Part shown: piece after piece, positions 42,756 through 51,241 of the stretch
How the letters are laid out: each line of letters starts with the position of its first letter
How positions within the stretch are numbered: position 1 is the stretch's first letter
Assembly (NCBI GenBank): GCA_963976865.1
Contig: CAXBLY010000001.1
Coordinates: 248,001-312,000 of the forward strand
Direction: 5' to 3'
DNA: 64,000 nt
From: UBA1858 sp963976865
GTDB taxonomy: Bacteria; Pseudomonadota; Gammaproteobacteria; UBA4575
Notes under the pieces: generated by a model
Told to the model about the DNA's origin: nothing
Databases searched by the model: none
The model's input: only the letters and a program-made list of their open reading frames with translations
Program-made: the position numbers and the translations under genes

Positions 42756-44264
42756 TCAGTAGACAAACCCCGGTCCCAGTGGAATCCTGAGAAAGACCCA
42801 GATTAGCAACAGCAGCATCCAGGCAATTAAAAACCCTATTGTGTATGGCAGGGTCAGACTGATCAAAGTCCCTATGCCCGCCTCACGGTGATATTTCTGC
42901 AGCATCGCCAACACAATAATCATATAGGGATTTAGTGGTGTAATCACATTGGTTACCGAATCTCCGATCCGGTATGCAACTTGAGTTAATTCAGGTGCGA
43001 CACCTGCCTGCATCAGCATCGGTACAAACACAGGTGCCATAAAAGCGTACTTTGCAGACATGGAGCCAATTAAAAGATTTCCGAGACACGCTAACAGCAC
43101 AAAGGCAAATAGCAGGAAACCAACATCCAGTTGCAACGAAGCCAGCCACCCGCCTCCAGCCAGTGCAAGCATTTCACCCAGATGAGAATACTTAAACACC
43201 GCTATAAATTGTGCTGCAAAAAATGCCAGAACGATATAAGGACCAAGATCAGCAATGGTGTCACCCATATACCTGGCAAACTGTTTACTGCTTTGAATGG
43301 TTTTGGCTTTCAACCCATACACAACACCAGGGACAATAAACAATAGAAAAAGAAGCGGGACTGTGACTTCTACCCAGCGGGGAAATCGATTTCCCTCACC
43401 ATATAAAGGAGCACCAGGAATATTTACTGCCAGCAAAATTACAATTATCAATAATGAAAAAGCTATGCCAGCCAAAATGACTGCAGCGTTATTCCCGCTA
43501 TCTACATTTATATTCATGGGCATGGTTGAGAAATTCTCATGACTAACATCAGCCACGCGAGGTGCCACCCACTTTATTGTTACTAACCAGCCTGTAAAGG
43601 TGAGCACAAAGGTTGACGCTATCATGAACCACCAGTTACTGGTGACGGCAACCTTATAATTTGGATCTAAAAACTGCGCAGATGTTTCGGTAAATCCTGC
43701 CAGTAACGGATCAATACTGGTAATAAACAGGTTCGCACCAAACCCGGCGGATACACCTGCAAAGCTCGCGACGATGCCCAATACAGGTGAACGGCCTGCT
43801 GCCAGAAATAAAATGGCAGCAATGGGTGGGAGCACGACGTAGCCTGCATCCAGCGCCATAGAAGACATAATGCCGAGAAAAATTATCGCAGGCACCAGAT
43901 ACTGCTCTTTGATGGCATTACCAGCCATAACAATTAAAGCGGGTAATAACCCACAGCGTTCAGCCAGGCCAATGCCAAGCATCCCTACGAGCACAATGCC
44001 CAAGGGTGGAAATTCGATGAAGTTTTTAACCAGAGAACTTAACCACCACCATATCCCTTCACTGTTCAACACCGATTTCGCATTTATCAGGACTGCCGCT
44101 CCATCTGTGCCGGGCTTTGCAATCTGCCAGTTCATCCACACTGCAAGTTCTGCGCAAATAATGATCAAGACAGTGCCAATCACAAACAAATACGCCGGAT
44201 CAGGCAATCGATTTCCTGTTCTTTCTATGATTGTCAGCCAGCTTTTGTGATTTGATTGAATCAT
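42756..44264 (-). CDS. AbgT-family transporter
   Basis: 502 aa with about a dozen hydrophobic segments. AbgT proteins move p-aminobenzoyl-glutamate or, in other members, export sulfonamide-like drugs, using ion gradients. Family signatures are DAGYVVLPPIAA, AGVSAGFGANLFI, GDSVTNVITPLNPYM and the RIPLGPG tail. The substrate cannot be fixed, since no peptidase (abgAB) is beside it. Convergent with fabA. Confidence 0.93.
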   Translation of the reverse strand: MIQSNHKSWLTIIERTGNRLPDPAYLFVIGTVLIIICAELAVWMNWQIAKPGTDGAAVLINAKSVLNSEGIWWWLSSLVKNFIEFPPLGIVLVGMLGIGLAERCGLLPALIVMAGNAIKEQYLVPAIIFLGIMSSMALDAGYVVLPPIAAILFLAAGRSPVLGIVASFAGVSAGFGANLFITSIDPLLAGFTETSAQFLDPNYKVAVTSNWWFMIASTFVLTFTGWLVTIKWVAPRVADVSHENFSTMPMNINVDSGNNAAVILAGIAFSLLIIVILLAVNIPGAPLYGEGNRFPRWVEVTVPLLFLLFIVPGVVYGLKAKTIQSSKQFARYMGDTIADLGPYIVLAFFAAQFIAVFKYSHLGEMLALAGGGWLASLQLDVGFLLFAFVLLACLGNLLIGSMSAKYAFMAPVFVPMLMQAGVAPELTQVAYRIGDSVTNVITPLNPYMIIVLAMLQKYHREAGIGTLISLTLPYTIGFLIAWMLLLLIWVFLRIPLGPGFVY

Positions 44265-44427
44265 TTATTCACAGCCCAGCCTTCATACAATGAGTAATTT
44301 TTCATAATGGAATTCTTACGATGAAGCAGCATAAAGCCCTATCGATTTGAGCATTTTTACACATATATTTCATTGTAATTCAGATGCTTAACAAAATGTG
44401 AACCATTTCAAAAAACCATTGATCATC

Positions 44428-44459
44428 CATGCTTAAACTACTATAGTAGTTTAAGCATG
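44428..44459. repeat. Perfect 32-bp palindrome
   Basis: Sixteen-base arms CATGCTTAAACTACTA and TAGTAGTTTAAGCATG meet with no loop. It lies in the 280-base spacer between the divergent AbgT and PEP-CTERM genes. No T run follows. Probably a regulator site or a cruciform-forming element. Confidence 0.8.
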
Positions 44460-44544
44460 TAATGAAATTATTACCTCAAGTCATAATTTAGTTACATGGC
44501 ACAAAATGCTTTGAATCTACATTAATATCCGGGGACACACTAAA

Positions 44545-45231
44545 ATGAACAAAATTATTTCAACCGTACTAACAATGGCAGCATTGCTCGCAAGTACCAC
44601 GGCGAGCGCAGTACTCATTGACTTTGAAGGGCAAATGCCAGGTGACGTAGTCACTGGTCTGACGATTGATGGCGCAACCTTTAGCGTCACAGACCAGGGC
44701 ACTACCGGGGGGAATCCTCGGGACTTGATGATATTCAACTCGAACTGTGGAGGAATGCTAACAGCCTGCACAGGTGGTGATGCAGACTTGTCTACCACGA
44801 CGGTTCCAATGGGTGTTGACCCTATTACAGCGGGGAATATTCTGATTATCAGTCAGGACAATAATGCCATGAATCCGAATGACTCAAGTGCTGGTGGTAC
44901 TATCAGCATGAAGCTGAATACTCAGGCGACAGCCTTTTCTGCAGTAACAGTTGACGTGGGTGACTCCGATGTTGGTCCTAATTTTTTCGAGGCATTTCTT
45001 AACGATGTATCTGTAGGCTTATTTCTATTTCTCGCCATTGGTCAATCAGATAATAACGTACAGCAAGTTGGCTTCTCAGATATATTATTTGATGAAATCA
45101 GATTAACTCTGGCAGGTAGTGGCGGACTGGCGAGTGTAGATTTTACTCCGGTTCCACTTCCAGCAGCCTTGCCTTTATTCATGGCGGGTTTGTTAGGCTT
45201 ATTTGGTTTGCGAAGAAAAAGCTTGGCTTAA
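44545..45231 (+). CDS. PEP-CTERM-type exported protein
   Basis: 228 aa. Signal peptide residues 1-22 (cut near ASA-VLI). The C-terminus has the sorting module VPLPAALPLF, membrane helix and RRKS end, the PEP-CTERM signal recognised by exosortase. The mature part is a Gly/Asp/Asn-rich beta protein with two Cys (SNCGG, TACTG) and no enzyme motif. GGGGAC precedes the ATG. Exosortase itself is not in the window. Own terminator downstream. Confidence 0.88.
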   Translation: MNKIISTVLTMAALLASTTASAVLIDFEGQMPGDVVTGLTIDGATFSVTDQGTTGGNPRDLMIFNSNCGGMLTACTGGDADLSTTTVPMGVDPITAGNILIISQDNNAMNPNDSSAGGTISMKLNTQATAFSAVTVDVGDSDVGPNFFEAFLNDVSVGLFLFLAIGQSDNNVQQVGFSDILFDEIRLTLAGSGGLASVDFTPVPLPAALPLFMAGLLGLFGLRRKSLA

Positions 45232-45251
45232 ATAAACTTTCTACTTCTTAC

Positions 45252-45283
45252 AAAAAGGCCGCTGTAATAGCGGCCTTTTTTTA
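45252..45283. terminator. Bidirectional terminator between PEP-CTERM gene and pepN
   Basis: AAAAAGGCCGCT pairs with AGCGGCCTTTTT around GTAAT, with a T run on the plus strand and the matching A run on the other side, so it can stop both convergent genes. Confidence 0.92.
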
Positions 45284-45309
45284 TTGTAATCAACTACTTT
45301 CAATAGTTG

Positions 45310-47955
45310 TTATTCATCAAGCCCCCTGTCAACAATCTCAAACACATCTCTGGATAACTCAGGCACGGCCTTGATGCGCTGTAGTGATTGCTTCATTAAG
45401 TCTTGCCGACCTGCATCATATTTCTTCCAGTCAATCAGCGGTTTCACCAGACGCGAGGCTACCTGAGGATTTATTGCGTTGAGCTCAATAATTTTATCCG
45501 CTAAAAATGTATAGCCGGATCCATCTTTGGCATGGAACGCAGTAGGATTTGCCATCGCAAATACGCTAATCAGGGCGCGCACTTTATTAGGGTTCTTGAT
45601 TGAAAAACATGGGTGACCAAGCAGATCTTTTATTGTATCCAGCACACCTGGTTTACGTGAACGTGCCTGCAAAGAAAACCATTTATCCATTACCAGTGCA
45701 TTATTTTCCCAGCGCTCACTAAACGTGGTCAGTGCTTCATTCCTAAACGATACATCCAGATCATTCACCGACTCCAGTGCCGCCATCGAATCAGTCATAT
45801 TATTGGTGGTTTCGAATTGTAACCTGGCCAGTTCTACATACCGGTCTTTATTCAGCAAATTAAGGTACAGCAGACAGATAGATGCCAGACGTCGCTTACC
45901 CATATCTGAAGCATTATACCGATACTCACCACTAACATTATTTTGCTGATACGTCTGCAGCAATAATTGCTCCAGGGTTTGCGCGATGTGGGTCTGTAAC
46001 AATGTACGCGCCTGGTATATTGCATCCACATCTATCGGTTGCATAAAATCTGCAAGATATGACTCCTGTGGCAGCACCATCATTTCTGCCTTGAATGCTG
46101 AATCGATATCTTCACCTCTCAACACAACTTCAAGCGCTTTTGTATATTGTGTTGCATCAGGCAGAGTCGTGTCTGTTTTAACGGCTATCACCGCATCCAG
46201 CAGCCACTCAGTCGCGAAACGCTGACCCGCATCCCAACGATTAAATGTATCAGTGTCATTCGCCATTAGAAAGACAAAATCATCTGCGTTATATGGATAA
46301 TTCAGCTTCACGGGAGCAGAAAAATTCTGCAAAAACGAAGGCGTAGGAATTTCTTTGACACCTGTAAATACAAATTCCTGGCGTGTCTGTGTCACATGTA
46401 ACGTTACCTCCTCCGCTGGTTCATAGCCTTCACCTTCTATATTTAAAACCATTGCTCTCCCGCTGGAATCAAATAAAGCAGTCTTCACTGGAATTAAATA
46501 GGGTTGTGGATCTGGCTGCATTTTGTTTGCGGGTATCTGTTGCTCAAAAGTTACTGTGTACTGCTGTTTGTTTTTATCCCACTCACTGGAAACATTCAGT
46601 GCTGGAGTGCCGCTTTGTGAATACCAGTTCAAAAAGTTACCTAACTGAAAATTATTTGCTTCCGCCATTGCTGCCGCAAAGTCATCGGTTGTCACTGCCT
46701 GGCCATCATGTTTTTGCAAATAGTGCTGCAACCCTTTTTTGAAACCATCGCGACCAAACAGGGTTTGGTACATGCGTACCACCTCAGAACCTTTTTCATA
46801 GACAGTCAACGTGTAAAAATTATTTATTTCTACGTAAGAAGAAGGACGAATGGCATGTGCCATGGGACTCCCGTCCTCGGCAAATTGATAGGTACGCAAA
46901 TAGCGCACATCCTGAATTCTTTTTACTGCTCTGGATGTCATATCCGAAGTGAATTCCTGATCACGAAATACAGTCAGGCCTTCTTTTAAACTTAACTGAA
47001 ACCAGTCACGACAGGTCACGCGATTACCCGTCCAGTTGTGGAAATATTCATGTGCTATCACGGCTTCAACACTCATGTAATCCGCATCGGTTGATGTTTG
47101 AGAGCTGGCCAGTACACATTTGGAATTAAATACATTTAACCCTTTGTTTTCCATAGCTCCCATATTGAAGTCATCTACTGCAACAATCATGTAAGTATCC
47201 AGATCGTACTCAAGACTGAAAGTGTCTTCGTCCCATTGCATGGCTTTTTTCAGGGATGCAATCGCATGATCGCACTTATCTGCGTTATGTGCTTCAGTGT
47301 AAATCTCGAGATTGACTTCGCGGCCACTTGTCGTGGTGTATCTATCGCGGCAACACGACAGATTACCTGCTACCAATGCAAACAAATAGGATGGTTTTGG
47401 GTACGGATCATGCCACTCGGCATAGTGACGACCATTATCTAATTCACCTTCGGCTATACGATTGCCATTTGATAGCAATACAGGAATTTTTTTCTTATCC
47501 GCCTCAATCCTTACGGAAAATACTGCCATGACATCCGGGCGGTCCAGGTAATAAGTAATTTTTCTAAATCCTTCTGCTTCGCATTGAGTGCAGTAATTAC
47601 CCGAAGAAAGATAAAGACCTTCCAGTGCGGTATTCTGTGCAGGATCTATTTCAACGATAGTTGCCAATGTAAACTGTGCAGGTACATTCTGTATGGTCAA
47701 TGATTCTGCGCCAAGCAAATAATCCTTCTCAGACAGTTGCTTATTGTCTATTTTTACTTCGACCAGCTTGAGTTGCTCACCTTGCAACTCTAAATATTCT
47801 TTGGAAGAAACATTTTCATTTGCTCTAATCTGCATCTTCGAATGCACCCGTGTTTTCTCCTCGAACAACTCAAAACGTAATGATACTTTGTCGATAAGGT
47901 AATCAGGTTGCTGATAATCTTTTAAGTATATTGCTTTAGGATTGCCTTCTTTCAT
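45310..47955 (-). CDS. pepN: Aminopeptidase N
   Basis: M1-family zinc aminopeptidase. 881 aa, usual for bacterial PepN. GAMENKGLNVF is the exopeptidase motif, HEYFHNWTGNRV with the downstream Glu in LKEGLTVFRDQEF forms the zinc site. C-terminal helical domain about residues 550-881. Cytosolic, no signal. Divergent from trhO across 71 bases. Confidence 0.97.
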   Translation of the reverse strand: MKEGNPKAIYLKDYQQPDYLIDKVSLRFELFEEKTRVHSKMQIRANENVSSKEYLELQGEQLKLVEVKIDNKQLSEKDYLLGAESLTIQNVPAQFTLATIVEIDPAQNTALEGLYLSSGNYCTQCEAEGFRKITYYLDRPDVMAVFSVRIEADKKKIPVLLSNGNRIAEGELDNGRHYAEWHDPYPKPSYLFALVAGNLSCCRDRYTTTSGREVNLEIYTEAHNADKCDHAIASLKKAMQWDEDTFSLEYDLDTYMIVAVDDFNMGAMENKGLNVFNSKCVLASSQTSTDADYMSVEAVIAHEYFHNWTGNRVTCRDWFQLSLKEGLTVFRDQEFTSDMTSRAVKRIQDVRYLRTYQFAEDGSPMAHAIRPSSYVEINNFYTLTVYEKGSEVVRMYQTLFGRDGFKKGLQHYLQKHDGQAVTTDDFAAAMAEANNFQLGNFLNWYSQSGTPALNVSSEWDKNKQQYTVTFEQQIPANKMQPDPQPYLIPVKTALFDSSGRAMVLNIEGEGYEPAEEVTLHVTQTRQEFVFTGVKEIPTPSFLQNFSAPVKLNYPYNADDFVFLMANDTDTFNRWDAGQRFATEWLLDAVIAVKTDTTLPDATQYTKALEVVLRGEDIDSAFKAEMMVLPQESYLADFMQPIDVDAIYQARTLLQTHIAQTLEQLLLQTYQQNNVSGEYRYNASDMGKRRLASICLLYLNLLNKDRYVELARLQFETTNNMTDSMAALESVNDLDVSFRNEALTTFSERWENNALVMDKWFSLQARSRKPGVLDTIKDLLGHPCFSIKNPNKVRALISVFAMANPTAFHAKDGSGYTFLADKIIELNAINPQVASRLVKPLIDWKKYDAGRQDLMKQSLQRIKAVPELSRDVFEIVDRGLDE

Positions 47956-48026
47956 ATTAATAGCTATTTTGATCGTTAGAAGTTTGGGTTAATATCCGCA
48001 CAGAAAATATTCTTATCTATAGTGTA

Positions 48027-48857
48027 ATGATTAATTTAATACCAATATACATAAATATTTCCGGCTATCGCTTTACGCCAATTAATAATATTGACGATAC
48101 ATTAAACCAGCTTAAAAGCCTGTGCGCTAATTTAGACCTGAAAGGCTCTATCTATCTGGCAACCGAAGGCATTAATATCGGGCTGTCTGGAAACATACTG
48201 GAGATTCAGACATTTCTATCCAGTCTCAGTCAGGATGAACGATTTGCCAGCATGCAATTCCATGAACTGTATAGCCTAAAAAGACCTTACAGTAAAATGA
48301 CTGTCAAAACCAAAACAGAGCTGGTCCCCATTGAAGACAATACTCTTAAAGTGGGTGATTTTAATCATCAGTATTTACCCCCATTAAAACTAAAAGAATG
48401 GCTGGATAACAATGAAGATTTTATTTTACTGGATATGCGCAATGAGTTTGAATTTGAGTTAGGCACTTTTGATAAAGCCCAGCAGTTAAATTTAAGGCGT
48501 TTTCGAAAATTACAAACCAAAGCAGATGAATTAAACAAGCTACCAAAAAACAAACCGATTGTAACTTTTTGTACCGGTGGAATTCGCTGTGAAAAGGCAG
48601 CCCCTTACCTTGAGAAACTTGGCTTCGACCAGGTATTTCAACTTGAGGGTGGCATAATAGAATATCTGAAACAGACAAGAGGCGCACATTGGCATGGCAA
48701 TTGTTTTGTTTTTGATGACCGCGTATCCATTAATAACAAACTTGCTCCCCAGCATTTTAACTTATGCACAGACTGCCAGCTCATCCTTAAAGAAAATGAA
48801 ATTGAATTTTGTGCCACCTGCTTAAACAACCACACTTCACAAGATGCCGTTATTTGA
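48027..48857 (+). CDS. trhO: tRNA uridine(34) hydroxylase, short TrhO form
   Basis: Rhodanese-related enzyme (formerly YceA) that hydroxylates U34 of tRNA. 276 aa, shorter than the 350 aa of E. coli. N-terminal domain GSIYLATEGINIGLSG, rhodanese domain with LLDMRNEFEFELG and active-site Cys in FCTGGIRCEKAAPYL, then GGIIEYL and a C-terminal knuckle CTDCQ..CATC. Overlaps tatD by 14 bases, so the two are coupled. Confidence 0.92.
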   Translation: MINLIPIYINISGYRFTPINNIDDTLNQLKSLCANLDLKGSIYLATEGINIGLSGNILEIQTFLSSLSQDERFASMQFHELYSLKRPYSKMTVKTKTELVPIEDNTLKVGDFNHQYLPPLKLKEWLDNNEDFILLDMRNEFEFELGTFDKAQQLNLRRFRKLQTKADELNKLPKNKPIVTFCTGGIRCEKAAPYLEKLGFDQVFQLEGGIIEYLKQTRGAHWHGNCFVFDDRVSINNKLAPQHFNLCTDCQLILKENEIEFCATCLNNHTSQDAVI

Positions 48858-49635
48858 TATTTGTTTTAACTTTACCAGTAGCAAATTCAGAAACAACGAA
48901 GAAGACTATCTGAAGCGGGCATATGATGCTGATGTCAGTCATTTATTAGTCACAGGTTCTGATCAGGAAGATAGTCGGTTCGCAATAGAATTGGCACATC
49001 GCTATCAGAATAATATGTATGCAACCGTTGGCGTACACCCCCATCTGGCAAAGAATTGGCAGCAAGATACATTAAAAACTTTACGCCACCTGGCTGGCAA
49101 TGATCGCGTTAAAGCCATCGGGGAAGCAGGCCTTGATTACAATCGCAACTTTTCCACACATGATCAGCAGGCGCTGGCATTTCGACAACAGATAGAACTG
49201 GCGATTTCACTACAGAAACCACTATTTCTACATGAACGCGATGCCCATGATGAATTTTTCTCAATACTGAAAGAATACAGAAACGATATAGGCCCGACTG
49301 TGGTTCACTGTTTTACCGGCGATGCCAGAGCGCTCGAGAATTACCTTAGCATGGATTTGTATGTCGGCATTACCGGGTGGATCTGTGATGAAAGGCGTGG
49401 AAGCCATTTACATGAGTTGGTGAAAATTATCCCCAGGGAACGCTTGCTCATTGAAACAGACGCTCCTTATCTGTTTCCACGCACATACAGGCCAAGGCCA
49501 AAAAACATGACCAATGAACCTGCATACCTTCCCCATATCGCTGAACATATCGCCTACCATCGTGGGGATAGCATAGAAAATCTTTATGGCTATACTATGA
49601 ACAACTCATTACGCTTTCTGGATATAACCATTTAG
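48844..49635 (+). CDS. tatD: TatD-type 3'-5' exonuclease
   Basis: Metal-dependent nuclease of the amidohydrolase fold. 263 aa. It follows E. coli TatD closely: FDICFNFTSSKF at the start, VGVHPH, IGEAGLDYNRNFS, LHERDAHDEF, VVHCFTG, GITGWICDERRG and ETDAPYL are all present in order. The start ATG lies within the end of trhO. The bolA gene follows in the same direction. Confidence 0.95.
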   Translation: MPLFDICFNFTSSKFRNNEEDYLKRAYDADVSHLLVTGSDQEDSRFAIELAHRYQNNMYATVGVHPHLAKNWQQDTLKTLRHLAGNDRVKAIGEAGLDYNRNFSTHDQQALAFRQQIELAISLQKPLFLHERDAHDEFFSILKEYRNDIGPTVVHCFTGDARALENYLSMDLYVGITGWICDERRGSHLHELVKIIPRERLLIETDAPYLFPRTYRPRPKNMTNEPAYLPHIAEHIAYHRGDSIENLYGYTMNNSLRFLDITI

Positions 49636-49665
49636 CTACATTATTTTTACCAGGACCTGGCAGAC

Positions 49666-49983
49666 ATGAAAATACAAACCGCCATTGAAGAAAAAATTAG
49701 CACCGCATTAGCTCCCGCTTATCTGGAAGTGCTCAACGAGAGCAGCAACCATAATGTCCCACCCGGATCGGAATCGCATTTCAAGCTAACAGTGGTCAGC
49801 GATAAGTTTGATGGCAAGATGTTACTGGCAAGACACCGAATAATTAATAAATTACTTGAAGAAGAACTGGCTGGTACAATTCATGCTCTTTCCATACATT
49901 CGTTTACACCATCTGAATGGTCTGAAAAAAACGAGAAATCACGCACATCACCGCCTTGCCTTGGCGGCGCAAGAGGCGAATAA
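49666..49983 (+). CDS. bolA: BolA-family protein
   Basis: 105 aa. BolA partners with monothiol glutaredoxins in Fe-S handling and affects morphology and stress response. The family core is clear: LEVLNESSNHNVPPGSESHF (pattern noted), VVSDKFDGKMLLARHRI with the invariant His, and HALSIHSFTPSEW. The tail after residue 88 (SRTSPPCLGGARGE) is unusual, adding a Cys and Gly stretch. Confidence 0.94.
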   Translation: MKIQTAIEEKISTALAPAYLEVLNESSNHNVPPGSESHFKLTVVSDKFDGKMLLARHRIINKLLEEELAGTIHALSIHSFTPSEWSEKNEKSRTSPPCLGGARGE

Positions 49984-49998
49984 TCCAGTTAAAAATAT

Positions 49999-50208
49999 AT
50001 GCATTCTACTGATGACCAAGAAGAAGTTGTGCGAAGAATACTGGAATTGCGGGTTGAACACAGAGACCTGGATGACGCCATTCTTGCATTATCTCAGGCA
50101 GACTACGTCGATCAGCTTCAGTTAAAGCGTCTTAAAAAGCGCAAGTTAAGTATCAAAGACACCATCCAGAAGATGGAAAGTGGTTTAATTCCAGACGTTG
50201 ACGCGTAA
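49999..50208 (+). CDS. YdcH-like DUF465 protein
   Basis: 69 aa, all helical and charged, with ILELRVEHRDLDDAI and LKRLKKRKLSIKDTIQKM, the DUF465 two-helix pattern. Cytosolic; role unknown. Follows bolA by 15 bases, same strand; convergent with the next gene. Confidence 0.88.
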   Translation: MHSTDDQEEVVRRILELRVEHRDLDDAILALSQADYVDQLQLKRLKKRKLSIKDTIQKMESGLIPDVDA

Positions 50209-50212
50209 ACAT

Positions 50213-50590
50213 TTACCCAGCAATTATTTCCAGTGCCTGTGTCATCTTTACCCTATCAACTGGAAAAGATATTTCCACACTGAACTTAAATTGCTGCCTT
50301 AATTTTTCAAGATGATTTTCAAACTCTTTTTCATATAAAACAACAAAATCAATGTCGTCTTTTGTCTGCGCTATCGCAATAATGGACTCAAGACTACTAA
50401 GACGATCTCTGAAAGTGTGCTGATAGTTAAACTCAGCGACTATTACATTAATGTTCTTCTTTTTGAGTATTGCCAACGCTTTTCGCATGGAAGACTCTAT
50501 AATGACTTCATAGCCAAACTGCTGGTAGAGGTCACGAAAATCAGGGTAGCCTCCAAGTTCGATCACTGCCAATAAAGTTTTAGTACTCAA
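50213..50590 (-). CDS. Receiver-like protein without phospho-acceptor
   Basis: 125 aa with the alternating strand-helix order of a response-regulator receiver (TLLAVIELG, YEVIIESS, INVIVAEFNY, FVVLYEKEF). The Asp pair and acceptor Asp are missing; VAEFNY stands where D is expected. It looks like a pseudo-receiver. Its start overlaps the stop of the NUDIX gene by four bases (ATGA), so the two are translated together. Confidence 0.6.
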   Translation of the reverse strand: MSTKTLLAVIELGGYPDFRDLYQQFGYEVIIESSMRKALAILKKKNINVIVAEFNYQHTFRDRLSSLESIIAIAQTKDDIDFVVLYEKEFENHLEKLRQQFKFSVEISFPVDRVKMTQALEIIAG

Positions 50591-51153
50591 TATCGTATTA
50601 TCTGAATCGCTCTTTCATGATCTCTTGTAATCTCTCCAGTATGCAGACCAAACTTGCCGCGACTTCTATCCTCAAAATATAATTTTAGCGTCTCAGTAAT
50701 AATCGGGAAAGACAACTCCGACCAGGGAATACTGGCCTCATCATAAAATTCTGTTTCCAGGCTTTCAATGCCTGCAGATGCCATCCCGTCAATTACATCT
50801 GCTTTAAAAATGACATACACCTGACTGATATGCGGTAAATTATAGATAGCAAACAATTCGAGATCCGAGGTGCGTGCAGTTGCTTCTTCAAACGTTTCTC
50901 GTGCTGCAGCCTCCTGCATTGTTTCATGGTTCTCCATAAAACCTGCCGGTAGCGTCCATGTTCCGGTACGCGGTTCTATGGCTCGCTTACACATGAGTAT
51001 TTTATCTTCCCACTGTGCGATACAGCCTGTAACAATTTTAGGATTTTCATAAAAAACCATGTCACAGCGAGTACAGCAATGTCGCAAGCGATTATCACCT
51101 TCAGGTATTTTATGCTCAATTTCACTTGATCCACAGCTACTACAAAACTTCAC
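50587..51153 (-). CDS. NUDIX hydrolase with N-terminal zinc ribbon
   Basis: 188 aa. A four-Cys zinc ribbon (FCSSCG, CCTRC) fills residues 1-35. The Nudix box GFMENHETMQEAAARETFEEATA-type follows the GX5EX7REUXEE rule, except that the usual Gly after EE is Thr (only positions are given here: about residues 70-92). Substrates of such proteins are nucleoside diphosphates such as NADH. Coupled to the receiver-like gene. Confidence 0.9.
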   Translation of the reverse strand: MKFCSSCGSSEIEHKIPEGDNRLRHCCTRCDMVFYENPKIVTGCIAQWEDKILMCKRAIEPRTGTWTLPAGFMENHETMQEAAARETFEEATARTSDLELFAIYNLPHISQVYVIFKADVIDGMASAGIESLETEFYDEASIPWSELSFPIITETLKLYFEDRSRGKFGLHTGEITRDHERAIQIIRY

Positions 51154-51241
51154 TCCACATGCCTCACTAAGATGATGAGATAAATGACACTACCAAGGTA
51201 GCATGACGAGCGCAATTTATGAACCTGTGCGATTCAGCAGA

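Noticed and set aside
44497..44510. TGGCAC...TGC motif before the PEP-CTERM gene as a sigma-54 promoter
   Set aside because: The GG and GC pairs are eight bases apart where ten are required.
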